Origin: Artocarpus heterophyllus
Lineage: Eukaryota; Streptophyta; Magnoliopsida; Rosales; Moraceae
Direction: 5' to 3'
Assembly: GCA_025403435.1 (NCBI GenBank)
Contig: JAJQZP010000045.1
Location: 434,001 to 498,000, forward strand
DNA: 64,000 nucleotides
The notes under the pieces were generated by a model that was given only the letters and a program-made list of their open reading frames with translations, was not told where the DNA came from and did not search any database. The position numbers and the translations under genes were made by a program. Every line of letters starts with the position of its first letter. Position 1 is the stretch's first letter. This document shows, one piece after another, positions 24,901 through 37,185 of this stretch.

Positions 24901-25805
24901 CTAAAAGTAAACATTTCAAAGTAACAAATTGAAATAACAAAATTTTGACATTTGAACATCACCCCAACTCTTCAATATTACTATGCTGCAAGTAATTATT
25001 GTAACTACCAAAGTCACAATGTTGGTTTGACAATCTGTTTTTATAATAATGATGGTGATGATACAAAAGAAAAAAATCAAAATGAGCATCATTTGTAAAA
25101 ATACTATCATTATTGTAACTTAAGATACAAAAAAAAAAAAAAAAAATCTTTCCATTAAGATTTCAGGGAAAATTCTGTTGGGTTATTTTGGTAATCCTCT
25201 CTTGTTTAAAATCAGTTTTTTACTTGAATCTAAAACACATTAACCTAATTTAAGTTTGAGATTTTAATTTTTAAAGAAGATTTATAGAGTTATATTAACT
25301 AAAGAGAAACAAAAAGCTTAAGAAATTTTTCTAAAAAAATTAATACTTATTAAAGCGACAATTAAAAGAAAAACATTAACATTTTTTCTTAATAACAAGC
25401 AATTAGCCACAAATTCAGCACACCACCAACTGAACCACCCCAAGACAACTCCAATTAAAAGAAAAACATTCACTCTTTTGAGGCCCTCACTTGACTTATT
25501 TTATTACAAATAGCTTTTTTTCATTTTTATACATAATATTTTAAGATTGTCCAAAAAATTATATATTATATTTTAAACTATTGCACATTTATACCTTTAA
25601 ATTTTGAAGTTATGCTAATTCATATCTTTTTTTTTTTGTTTTGGTCAATCGAAAAAGACTTAAATACTGTTAAATAAAAAATAAGAATCAGAAAAAATTA
25701 AAGAAAAAAATACTATGTAAGGGCATTTAGCTTAATTTTATAGTTAAAATCAAACTTTAATCGAAAAAGGCAACGGCTTAAAAAACGTAAAAATATCTAT
25801 CCAAT

Positions 25806-25934
25806 ATAACACTAGTGTTGAGAGAATGTAATCCTAGAAAATTTAGTTACACAGACTATGTAACCTTTTCTTTTCTTTTCTTTTCTTTTTTTATGAAGGG
25901 AGACTATGTTACATTTTCTTAACACTAGTGTTAT
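25806..25934. repeat. Small foldback (inverted repeat) element
   Basis: The left arm ATAACACTAGTGTTGAGAGA (continuing ATGTAA) is mirrored by the right arm, whose reverse complement is ATAACACTAGTGTTAAGAAA (continuing ATGTAA). The arms are about 27 bp, close to perfect, around a core containing CTTTT repeats. Size and structure fit a tiny MITE or hairpin-forming element. Confidence 0.6.
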
Positions 25935-27704
25935 GTTATTTAATTTTTTTTTTTTACCTGTATATATTAGTGTCCTTGAAAGATGTAAGTCACCCAGAGA
26001 GTGAGTTATTAGGCAGTTTCCTTTTCATTTTGAACAAGCAGGTTGCCAAAATCTAGGGACCAATGTCTTTTTTTAATCTTTTATTAAAATTTATTAAATT
26101 TTTATTTTTTTTTACATTTTGTCCTCAAATGTAGGGGCCAACGTTGATCCTATAGTAAAATACACCTGATATAACTAATTTTAACGGAATAACTACCATG
26201 CTATGCCAATCAGTTAAAAAAAAAAACTGTTGGGTTTTGTTTTGTCCGTGTTAAGAATTCAAGGGTAAAAAAATCATCGTTGAGTGTGTTTAGCAACTTA
26301 GTTATGACTAAAAGTTAGAACCAATTTACGGTAACATGTAAGAATTTTATATTGTAGCCCACTTTTTTTTTATGAATTGAGATCTTATGTCCTATTTTAT
26401 TATCTTCTTAGCTATCCTCTCATTCAAATTTTGACACCTTGTCACTTGCTCAAGTATTTTTGATATCTTGTTCCTATTTATGTGATCAAATTCTTAAATT
26501 TAGATGAGATGGTAAATAAATAGTGAAGGGACGACTATCGAAACAAGAAAATAAGGACAATAAATTTAGACTCTTTTTTATACTATAGCAATTAAAAGGA
26601 CATTGTCCAAGGACTCTGGTTATTTTGCTCCAATTCAACCGGATAACGTTCATAATTTAAAGCTTTCAATTCCCACATTTAAAACTTCGGAAGATTTTGA
26701 TGAAAGGGACAAAAAAAAATTTGAATTGGGTAAAAGTCCTCTTTTTTTTTTGGAACAAAAAAAACACGTATTTCTGTGCAGGTAAACTGTCCCAGTTTTT
26801 TTCAACAAAATAAGAAAAATGACTGTAGCAGATTAAGGAACCTCAACATGATAAAAAAAAAAAACTGAAACCGTTTTGATGTCCAAAAAGTCTTTTTTTT
26901 AGTGTCAAAAACTGTCCAAAAAAAGTGGTCTATTTGCCAAAAAAAATTTTGACCGGAGGCCCTTTCTCAAGATGCCCCATTTACTTCCCATGTTGGGATC
27001 TCCGTTCACTTGTCCTTTATTTATTAGCTTTTATGAAATCCGTTATAATTGACTCTTTTTAATTTGATCAATATATCCCTTAAAAGAAAAGAAAATTATT
27101 CAGTTGTAATGATAAAATTTTAAGTGCATGCATTCAGTAGTTATAGTAAAATTACGTAGTTTTTCTTTTGTTCTTATTTTTCGAATATTTGAAATGAAAT
27201 ATTAATATGCCAAAAAGAGACGTTTGAAAAAGAAAAATGATAAATTGTGAGGAAAAAATAAATGTTAAAAATTAGTGTTGAGAAATACACATCTTTTAAC
27301 ACTTGTTCTTGTTTTATGAATTTTACAAAATTAAATTGGGAAATAGGGTTGTCAAGTCCTAAGAAATAGGATTTGTCCTTAAAAAAAAGAAGAAATAGTT
27401 AATATGTTCAATATTTTGAGGTGTAAAAGTAGTTAAATATTTCAAGCAAAGGTATCCTGAGGCCTAAAAGTAATTAGTTAATGATCCGACAAATAAGGGG
27501 ACCTTGATTTAAGGAGGGCCTTAGACAGTCGCCTTAATGTCCTTATACCCTTAAGCCGGCATTGACCAAGGTGCTTCTTTTTTCAACCCTTCCCTATTGA
27601 TCCTCAAACATCTGAAATAAATCAAAAAGAACACATATATTGCATAGAAAATTCTTTTCTTTTCTTTTTTCTTGGTGACCTGAAGAAGGGGAAAAAGAAA
27701 AAAG

Positions 27705-30100
27705 ATGGCATTTACAGGAACTTTGGATAAATGCAAGGCTTGTGACAAAACTGTTTACGTGGTTGACATGATGACTCTTGAAGGAATGCCTTACCATAAA
27801 TCCTGCTTCAAATGCAGCCATTGCAAAGGAACTCTTTCGGTATAAATAATCTCTCTTAAAAGAGGAAAAAAAAATATTTTTTTTGTCTGTTTTTAATTTG
27901 TTTCTTCTCTCACATATACATTTTTCTTTGCTAGAGTCAGAACCATAGAATTAAATATGGTCGCGTCTGATTTATAGGTTCGAACCATTTTGCTATTATA
28001 TTTTCTTTTATAAAAATTTAAATTTTGTTTAAATTTTCCGTTCAAACCTGTAGGTCAAATGGACTAGTACTAATCTAGGATTTAAATCAAAACGGTGAAA
28101 AACAAGTTTTTTTTTTTTTTTTCTGGTATTCTTTATGAGGGAGTTATTTTTTATGTAATGGACTAGTACTAATCTAGGATTTAAATCAAAACGGTGAAAA
28201 ACAAGTTTTTTTTTTTTTTTTCTGGTATTCTTTATGAGGGAGTTATTTTTTATGTCTTATTTATAGATGAGCAGCTACTCTTGGATGGATGGAGTGCTCT
28301 ACTGCAAGACTCATTTTGAGCAACTTTTTAAGGAATCTGGAAATTTTAGTAAAAATTTTCAGACAGGTATTTTTCAGTACTCTTGCGATACAAAATGAGA
28401 AAGAAAATATATTTTCAATTTTTCCTTTAACTTTCCTTTTTGATATTCACAATCATAACTGCCTCTCTTTTTTTTTTTTGCTTTCTTTTTTCCTTATTTA
28501 TGCTTTCAAGTTATATTTTTTGGGGTTTTTTTGCTAACAACAATGCATGTCTTGGTGAAAATTTGATACAGCAAAGTCTTCTGAGAAACAGAATGAACAA
28601 ATGGTAAATCTATTTTTTAAAAGTCTCCTTTTATTATTTTATATTACGTGTCCTATGGAAATGTTTTTCATTTTAAAAGATGGATTTTCTTCTCCCTTTA
28701 AATAAGGAATATCCAAATAATTTTTCATCCATATTTCCAACTTCCATTGTTCTTTCTTTCAAATAGTAACATTCGAAATATTGATATAAATTTTTAATTT
28801 TTTACAGACAAGGGCCCCAAGCAAGCTCTCTTCCTTGTTCTCTGGAACCCAGGATAAATGTGCCACTTGCTCAAAAACTGTCTATCCTCTAGAGAAGGTT
28901 TGTAGTTCTTATACAACTTTTCTTTACAAAAGGCACGTTTATTAAACCGTAATGAAATATGTGAAAAGTGTTGGTTTTGGAAAGTAAAGTAAAGGAATAA
29001 GAAACGAGCTTATTTTTTTTCTTCTATTGTTTAGTCATTTACTAATTAGATGGAATCGAAAAAAATAAAATTCAATTTTTAATGTCTATTAAACTAAAAA
29101 ATAGGAATCTTCGCAATCTAATTATTAAAACATTCTTTATATAAATAATTATTAGATTATAATATGAGAAACTATCAATGGTATACAAGTAAATTGTCAT
29201 TTATTTTCTTTAATTGGAAAATATTACCAAAAGGGTGAACAAATTAGTCAATTTCTCATTCCTTATATTATATTATGTAAACCCTCAAAATCGTCATTTC
29301 TAATTTTGAAAGTAAATACATTACTAAATAGAAAAATAAAGTAAATACATGATTAAATAAGAAAGTAAAACCCTCATTTTTTTCGTTTCTATTCAAAACT
29401 TTTGGTTGTTACCGTGTAAAAGAAGAAAAAGTAAGGTACAGTATTCAAAAATATTAGTTTTAACCACATTTTTCAAACACCCTATAAATTAAACGGTGCA
29501 GTATGAGATTTCACTAATATGATTCTACTATCATCTTTAAGAGAGGCTAATTATGTACTAATCAAAAGATATGTTGCAACCATTAATCAAAGGAGATAGA
29601 AAATTGGTGCTCAAGACCATGTGGAATGGATAGAAAATGTAATATGAATATGATGATTTTATACTTTCAATGTTTGAAAAGTTCTAATACAACAAATGTT
29701 GAGAGGCAATGTCACACAATTCACATGTTTATTATTATTCACAATGTATCTTTGTTAATCATAATTTGTGTTTAATCATCTTTTTCTTTCCTTTCTTCTT
29801 TTATGGGGAAAATCTTACTAACCAATCAAACAGGTGACAATGGAAGGAGAGAACTACCACAAGTCATGCTTCAGGTGTGCTCATGGAGGGTGTCCCCTAA
29901 CACATTCATCCTATGCTGCTCTTGATGGAGTGCTCTACTGCAAGCACCACTTTCAGCAGCTCTTCATGGAGAAAGGCAACTACAGCCATGTCCTCGAAGC
30001 AGCTGCGCACAAGAAAAATGCCACACCACCACCCGAACTAGCTACCCCACCACCTGCACCAGCTGACCAACCATCCGGACCAGCTGACCAGTCATCATAA
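27705..30100 (+). CDS. Two-LIM-domain actin-binding protein, PLIM2-like
   Basis: The five exons are 27705-27839, 28267-28366, 28572-28603, 28808-28897 and 29834-30100, giving 207 residues with all phases consistent. LIM1 has C10, C13, H31, C34, C37, C40, C58 and H61; LIM2 has C107, C110, H128, C131, C134, C155 and H158. Each LIM domain would bind two zinc ions. A linker of about 45 residues joins them, as in the plant CRP-like LIM family. These proteins bundle actin filaments and can also be nuclear. The C-terminal tail is Pro/Ala-rich (PPPELATPPPAPADQP). The wording (MAFTGTLDKCKACDKTVY, FSGTQDKC) fits the pollen-enriched PLIM2 branch, but subgroup assignment is by resemblance. Intron 1 contains a 99-bp tandem duplication close to the acceptor. 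No break is visible. Confidence 0.9.
28058..28255. repeat. 99-bp tandem duplication in LIM gene intron 1
   Basis: The unit AATGGACTAGTACTAATCTA... (28058-28156) recurs immediately at 28157-28255, including its internal T run, with almost no differences. The second copy ends about 10 bp before the intron acceptor. Confidence 0.9.
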
Positions 30101-32915
30101 TCGGCGGTTTTTGATAACTAGGCACAAGGCTGATCTTAAATTAGTAGTAGACGTAAATCTTATATCTGGTCTTAATTTCCTCCGAAGAGTTACTGGAAAC
30201 ATTTTACTGGATGCAGAATGAGATACATCCTCCTATATTTCCTCTCCAATTTCATGTCTAACTTGTTCAGTAAATGAATTTTTGAGCTTGCTTAGCTAAT
30301 GGTTGAGAGATTGTTCAATTATGTCAATTATACATGGATTAATATATGTATTTTTTTTACTTTTTATTTTTTTGTTCTTCTTTTGGTGAAGAAATTATAA
30401 AATATATGCGTTGTTTAAGATTAACAATATGAGACTTACTCAGTAAATTTTAAATTTATCCTATTAAATATTCTAGATTCAGAATTTACCAAATTTATCT
30501 TATAAAATTTCAAATTGTATATATTTTTGTCAACATTTACTTGGTTTTTTAACATAAATAGTAAAATCATATTTTATTCTTATAATTATTTAAAAATTAA
30601 AAAAAGACAAAGTCTTAAATTTGATATTTATATCTGATCAATTCCAAGTTTATATTTTTTTGTTACAAACATGACATCGTCTATATATTTATATAATACT
30701 TAATAATTGTAGTTTAAGACTTGTCACATTAAAGGTTATATTTAAGCAAATTAAGTGTTATATAAATTTATAAACCATATACCAATGACGAATAGAAATG
30801 TTATAAGCATGTGACTAGTCCTGGTGCATGGCAAAGACAATTCCAAAAATAAATAATTTAATAACAATAATCCCAAATAGCACATCACAAAAATTCAAGT
30901 TTTGAATTAATATTCTCCTTTGTTATATTAAAAAAATTTGATTTTGTTAGGCTATTGGCTATGGAGATTGGACACTAAAATTTGTAGCATCAGAGTGTAA
31001 GGCACGAACAAAATTTGTGCAGCAAGACAGACGTAACGACGTGTTCAGATATTTGCTTGTGGGCCCAACTGAAGAAAGCCACTTGACTCCTCTACCATTG
31101 ATCTGTATTTTACACGCGTTATTTTCGCGAGTGCGCATCTCGCTTCTTGAAAGAAGAATATCCCTTGGCATATATAGCCTGCCAATATCATCCATTGGAG
31201 GCCAGTTCATACGATGTTTGGGAATATTAATTAAACCATTTCAATGGGTTAAAAGTTAATTTTAGTTGTAAATATTATAATATATAAAAGTTTTATATTA
31301 GAATATATATATTTTTCATATTTAATATATAAAAATTTTATGTTATAATAATTAAAATTTTTAGTTCTAACTCATTTGTTAATCACCTAATTAGTAACTT
31401 TGTTAAAAACAATCCACAAATAAAAATCCCAAATTAAACAATTTCTTCTTTTTTCTTTTGACTTTCGTTTTTCTTTTAATTCTTTTTTTCCCTAAATTAT
31501 GTATCATAGTTCGACAACACTCTTGAATTTATTTAAAAACATCTTATTTAAAAACAAAAACATGCCTGCTTTCTAAATTCATTAAAAAAATGCCTCTTAA
31601 ATTAAAACAAAAATTTCATAATTACTATATAAACTATTGATTTTGTGCAATTTATTCTTTAATTTTTAAGACTTGAAATGCAAGTGGACACAAATCCATA
31701 GTTTGAAGCAAGTTGACTTAAATAAATAGATCATAGTAGGGCAGGTAATTTGGATATAGCATGATAACATGATATGAAAACGATTCGAGTTAAATGAGCT
31801 TGGACCGCACAATTAATTAGGCTGTAAATGAGTTGCACGAATAACACAAAAATAAATGGTTTAGATTCATGCCGGCTCGTTTAATATGTTTAATTAAAAG
31901 GACAGTAAACGTACTGACACAACACGGCGCGAACTTGCCAGTTTATTTTCAAGAGTCCGACATTGAAAAGAAATGAGAGTGTCTTCTCTCAACTTCTCTA
32001 TATATGAATATCTGTTTTGCTTTCTCTTCATGTATTTGTGTTTGAAGATCACTTAATGATTTCAATATAATTTTTTTTCTAATTTTGACTATACAAATAG
32101 TTATTGGAAAAAAAAAAATTAGTATTAAAATTAGTGTGTTTTTCATACTAAAATTTTAAAACCTTAAGACCTAATAGGCTACCACTCTATTTGGCATAAC
32201 TTTTTTTCAAAATTTTGACTATATATTTTATTTAAATTTAAAATTTTTAAGTAATTAGATTATAATTGTGTCATATAGGGGCTTTTATCGTACCAACTTG
32301 CTAAGCATGCATGTCGTGTTATGCATGCTATATGTGTTTTTCATGTTCATGTTTAAGTTCTTAGCAAATATATTAATCGTGTCATGCCATATATAGGTTT
32401 TTATCATGCCAATATGCTAAGTGTGTTGTGTCGTGTTATACGTGCTATATGAGTTTTCATGTTCGTGTTTGAGTTCTTAGCACATTTATTAATAATGTCA
32501 CGTTTGTATTCATATTAATCGTGTTATGCAATAATCGTGCTGGTATGAACATGAATTGCTAGCCCTAGATCACTGGACATTATAAGATTATAAGTAGTAG
32601 ATCATAGGGCATTACAAAATTACAAACATTGTCACGCTATTATTTTTCATATTTTTAAATGATTTAAAAAGCAAGGACTCAAATCACCTTTTTAATTTTG
32701 ATGTCTAAAATAATGTCTAATCAATTATATTATGTCACGTCGTTAAAAAAATTGAAATGTTCTTTAATGCTTATTTTTCATACTTGTACATTAAATGATA
32801 TGGCAGAATATGATTAGTTAGACACCGATTAGGATATCAAAAATTGCATAGGCAATTTGCGCTATGTTTGACAAACCAGTTTAAGCCAATAACAATGTAA
32901 ATTCTCATAGACTAC
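30101..32915. other. Intergenic region right of the LIM gene
   Basis: The first few hundred bases are the LIM gene's 3' UTR. No other gene is supported. A less AT-rich block at about 30950-31230 has overlapping open frames on both strands but no recognisable domain. Imperfect ~111-bp repeats lie at 32268-32500. Confidence 0.45.
32268..32500. repeat. Two imperfect ~111-bp tandem repeats with CGTGTTATG-type motifs
   Basis: The block GTGTCATATAGGGGCTTTTA... from 32268 recurs from 32379 as GTGTCATGCCATATATAGGT... Both copies contain 'gctaagcatg/gctaagtgtg', 'cgtgttat', 'catgttc(a/g)tgttt' and 'gttcttagca'. A partial third copy may follow at about 32498. Confidence 0.6.
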
Positions 32916-32920
32916 AGTGC

Positions 32921-35279
32921 TGTGACACCCGTTATTCTTCTAACGGGTATTGAGGTAATTAAATTAATTTTTAATGTATAAAAAAAATTGCTTCATTTAA
33001 ATTTATTTTATAATATTTATTTTTATCTATTTTTAAATTTTTTAAAATTCTCCTATATTTATTTAGTATGATTACTAAAAAGCCTTAGAACTTCTAATAA
33101 ATCTCAAAAATGTCATATTGGCATTATGTGTGTTAAAGTCTTTAGATGAGACATAAGGATATCTTTTCCAACTACTCTTGACCCTCATTTTCTTTATTTC
33201 CTCCGTGACATGCTTCAACATGTCTCCTCTATAATTGTTTCTATCACTTCTCTTCAAAGATTTCATCTTTTCTTCCTTTCTCTTCCACGGTTCCCACACT
33301 CTTCTTCTCATTTCTTTGCTGAAGCAAAATACTTAGAGAACTTCTTCAAGGCTGCCATAAAAATCAGCCACCATCACCTCCATTTGAGCAAGAATTTCAG
33401 TCATACCGAAGTAAAGGAACCTGTTTTGAAGCCATTTCAAGCTTCCAACTAACCATAATCCGAGGTTAGAATCTTATGAACAAATTTAGTCTTTCATTTA
33501 TAAATTTTCTTTTATACTAAAGGATTATTCAAATTTGCGTTCTTAAACCTAAGTATATGTTTGTTGCTATTTTGGAGCATATGTATGAAGTCTAAGTGTA
33601 TATGCCCTAGACAGAAAATTTATATTGTTAAACTTTGTAATACCTCTATGGGCAGTGGTTATTTCTTGAAATTCTAAGATTAAATTAAAATGAATTTTAT
33701 GAATTGGTTTGCATATTTGAAAAGTAGCATCCTAGGCTTTCTAACGAGCTATCATAAACCTAAATCGGAGTTGTATTTTATTTTCTAAGAATTATTTAAT
33801 TTTTGTATTGGAAACTAGTAAATCTACCAGTTTGTTATGGTATACCAGCTGCTAACCTGAACCAAGAACCCATCTTTGCTCACCACCTAATTCTTTAATG
33901 TCTTGCAACCTTTCCAATATTATCCTAAGTGATTGATGAATCTTATTAGGGACTAAAACATATAGATTACTTGTTCACATTTTATATTGTGTTAAGACAA
34001 AAATTGTTTACTGTGGTATTCAAAAGAGATTTATATAAAAGCTTTAATGACATACTAGTAAGATAAGTTTACACATGATTTATTTATGAATGTAGTTGTA
34101 TGTTGTGCTTTAGTTTTAATTGTCCTTATGCACGCCTTAGGATCAAGGGAGTATGGAGCTAACATTAACTGATTCCAGGATTAAAAGATTGTTGATAAGC
34201 TTGAAAGGTAGGGATTCTATTACTCATCTTTTGTGAGGTTTTTATAGAATTAAAATTGATTGTTTTGCCGCAATATATATATATCTATGTTGAACTGATA
34301 TTATATGTGTATCACATATGAAACTATGACATGGACTCGTCTTGTATTGTACGGCGAGGAACATAATGAATTGACACATGTTATAAATTGAGAAGCATGG
34401 TTAGGAAAATTAACTCTATTAATAATGATTTAATATAGAGAAATTGTGAGACATGAAAAGGGCGACGGTTACGTCCTTGGGCATGAATACCCTAAAAGGT
34501 AAAATAGGGGGAAGGTGATGACGCTTCCTTGGGTTGAAAGTCCCAGAACACACTGTACAGGAATCGATTTGGTGAGGACTCGGGGCTTGATGTCCCCTCA
34601 CCGGAACACCCTTGGAATGTTTATAGGGTGATCAAGTGCGCCCATTTGGGTTTCGATGAGTTGAGTGATACTCAATTTAACATGGATACCTAGGAACAAT
34701 GATGATTGGTAATATTTGTATAAATGTGTAATTATGACACTTGGTAATGATTAACTACGGTATCCATAAGATGTGATCATAATAAACCTCATAATCTGGA
34801 ATATGATGTAACTTATTAACCATGCAGATTTTAATGTGGTAATGATAAAAACCTAAAGGTGAGTAATGGCTTTCTCTACTGAGCATAGTGTTGCTCATTC
34901 CCTTATGTTTATATCTTTTCAGGACTCACTAAGTGTGAGGTGGCTACGAGAAATATAGTTGAGGAAGTGATGTAACTATATTACATTGGGACTGCTTCAA
35001 TCGTTGAGAATGTTCTTCATGATAATGTAAGCATCAATTGTTACTTTCTGTGACTGTATAACAATGTGTTGAGGGTTAAAATGATGATGACAACAGTTTA
35101 TATTATTAAATTTAAGGTGCTACATTAAACTGTGGTTTATTTGTCGTTTATATTTTTATTTTTGAGTTGAGAGTTTTCATTTAAGTCCCGGGCAAATTTT
35201 ATTTTTAAGGTTTTACTTTTATTATTTATTTTTATTTTATCTCATTAAAAACTGTTAACCCCCATATAGGGGCGTTACA
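32921..35279 (+). repeat. 5' LTR of the LOG-carrying retroelement
   Basis: It begins TGTGACACCCGTTATTC and ends GGGGCGTTACA, with no differences noticed against 39435-41793. A TATATAAA sequence near 34033 is a candidate promoter element. Small open frames inside it (for example 33210-33452) occur identically in the other LTR and are not regarded as genes. Confidence 0.95.
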
Positions 35280-36663
35280 GAATTTTTGGTATCAGAGCCT
35301 AGGTTCGGTTAACCTAGGGAGTGTAGCACCACTTTAAAAAATATATTTTTGAGATGGTTTTGAAGCTGAATTTTCAGTGTCATCATCAAAATGAACCTTC
35401 ACATTGATTTATACAGTTTAGAAGGATGTAACATGGAAAGGCCATAGAATGAAAATACTAATGGTTATATGAGTACAATAATTATATAGAAGGAAAGTAT
35501 TAATAGTTATGAGGGAATGATAATTATATGAAATGAGTTTATAAGTAGAATGCTTATGAGAGATTCGTATAATATTAGGATCTATAAGCATATTTAATTC
35601 GTATAAACGATGAGAAATTCGTATAGATACGAGGATTTAAGAGCCTTTTATCTCGTGAAAAACAATAAGAAATATAAGGCTTGATTTATTGATTTTAAAG
35701 TTTGACATAGATATGCCAAATTTTTCGTAATTGATTCAAACCTAAGTAATGATTATGTGTGGATTCGATGGAGCACATAAGTGTCAATGTCTTTTCTTAA
35801 AAGTTCTATATATTTGAGGAATATGATATAAGTTGGGAATCATGGTATTGAATCTTGAGAGAGATAAATGTTAGATTTTTGGTCTGTTGAGACTGTGTAA
35901 AGTCTAGAATGCATGAATCTCAAAATTGGAATATTTCGTTACGTACATTGTATTTAAGTGTATCAGTGAATCTTTTGGTGACCTAAGGTTTTGTTTTATG
36001 AGGAAATTATATATTGTATGAGTAGAATTGTGGGGATTGTAGATGTTCTTAAATAGTAACATCAAGTGTCTTTGTTCGTTGATATGGTCTACGTTGAAAG
36101 ACGTAAATCGTATTGATTTCAAGGTTAGTCACATTCTAAACCCTTGGTAGTAATGATGATGAATCCATTGATAGATGTTGAGTATTAGGAATAACATATG
36201 GGTGTATGCATTGTTCAATAAGGTTTTGATTAAAACAAAATTATTTGAGTTGCTGGATCATTCAGGAAGATCCTTGTTGTCGTTAAATTAGATTTGTTGT
36301 TCATAGTTAACTTATCTATAGTGGCTTGAATTGGGTTTAAGATTTATACAAATTGGTTTTCAATTTTGTGTTTGTTATTTAACTCGTTCTAAATGTGTTA
36401 AGGCCGAAACAACCTGACCATTTTCAACTAAGAACATTTGGGCCTAGTTCAAATCTTAAATCAGTTTGATTCACACTGTCTCTCTCACGTGATCTCTATA
36501 CGTGTCATATACAGTGGTTTAATCATTGTTTACAAATACGTTTACTGTGCATAGGAGCTTATTTCTCCGAGTTTACTTTTCCTCCAAAAGAAGAAGGAAT
36601 TCTAGGATTCTGCAATTTACTATCTTAATTTTTCCTTTCTATTTACTCTTCTTTCATCTCATC
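35280..36663 (+). other. Leader of the LOG-carrying retroelement, with primer-binding site
   Basis: The tRNA-Met primer site TGGTATCAGAGC lies at 35287-35298, eight bases after the LTR. The remaining ~1.36 kb is AT-rich and non-coding on the plus strand. It could carry packaging signals, but none can be identified by eye. Confidence 0.7.
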
Positions 36664-37185
36664 ATGGACCCAAAGTACCAACACCTGAGAAAGTATTTCC
36701 CATCACTCTCCCAAAAGATTCTCAGAAAGAAATACAAGGCTAGAATTACTCGGTTGTGGATTCTTATGCGTTTTGGTATCCCTTGTGATGTGAGAATGTT
36801 AATAGAGGGGAAGATCCGTCCGAGTGACTTTAGTCAAGATGTCGGTTTACCAGGAACAGGTACCAGTCGTAGTGCAATGAAAAGAAGAGCTCGTGCCATC
36901 GTGGTCACTTGTAACAAATGTGGAAGACAAAATTGTAACGGTAAATGTACTTCACCTGGTTATATGTCTACGAATAGAGAGGATAAAATAAGGTTTTGTA
37001 GGGATGGACTTTCAAAGGAGAACTTGGATAGCATCCATCCTCCTCTCCACGGTCACCCTAGTGGATATGTTCAAGGAGCTATTTTTAAACTCTGGCCTAA
37101 ATTTTATACAGAAAGACAACGCCTCAGGAATATGGTATTTCTAGATCCTGTTTGCCAAGCCATAAGAAAACTGGATGGGGAATAA
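36664..37185 (+). CDS. Retroelement ORF1: basic Cys-cluster protein, 173 residues
   Basis: The open frame runs from 36526, but the first ATG is at 36664 in a good context (TCATCATGGAC), giving MDPKYQHLRKYFP. A basic helical N-terminal third (ILRKKYKARITRLW) comes first. A basic patch, SRSAMKRRARAI at residues 68-79, then directly precedes a compact Cys cluster: C83-x2-C86-x4-C91-x3-C95, followed by TSPG. The spacing differs from a Gag zinc knuckle, which has a His at the third position. Basic patch plus Cys cluster plus a nearby PG is reminiscent of the small nucleic-acid-binding proteins of carlaviruses; this is resemblance of pattern only. The C-terminal part (about residues 100-173) has no recognised domain. 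RNA or DNA binding is inferred. It is in the same orientation as the element and upstream of the LOG-like ORF. Confidence 0.7.
   Translation: MDPKYQHLRKYFPSLSQKILRKKYKARITRLWILMRFGIPCDVRMLIEGKIRPSDFSQDVGLPGTGTSRSAMKRRARAIVVTCNKCGRQNCNGKCTSPGYMSTNREDKIRFCRDGLSKENLDSIHPPLHGHPSGYVQGAIFKLWPKFYTERQRLRNMVFLDPVCQAIRKLDGE

Larger units (their letters stand above)
24446..27704. other. AT-rich intergenic region
   Basis: No gene is seen across about 3.2 kb. It holds an (AT)n run (24869-24899), a poly-A run near 25128-25146, a 129-bp foldback (25806-25934), and the promoter and leader of the LIM gene at the right end. Open frames here are short and lack recognisable motifs. Confidence 0.5.

Noticed and set aside
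33210..33452. 80-codon frame, repeated identically at 39724-39966, as a gene
   Set aside because: It lies inside both LTRs of the same element; the duplication is explained by LTR identity, and the translation has no domain.
34419..34601. 60-codon minus-strand frame repeated at 40933-41115
   Set aside because: Same reason: it is LTR sequence, antisense to the element.
36664..37185. ORF1 as an ordinary retroviral Gag with zinc knuckle
   Set aside because: The cluster has Cys where a knuckle has His, and the spacing C-x2-C-x4-C-x3-C is different; no Gag-like or UBN2-like text surrounds it.
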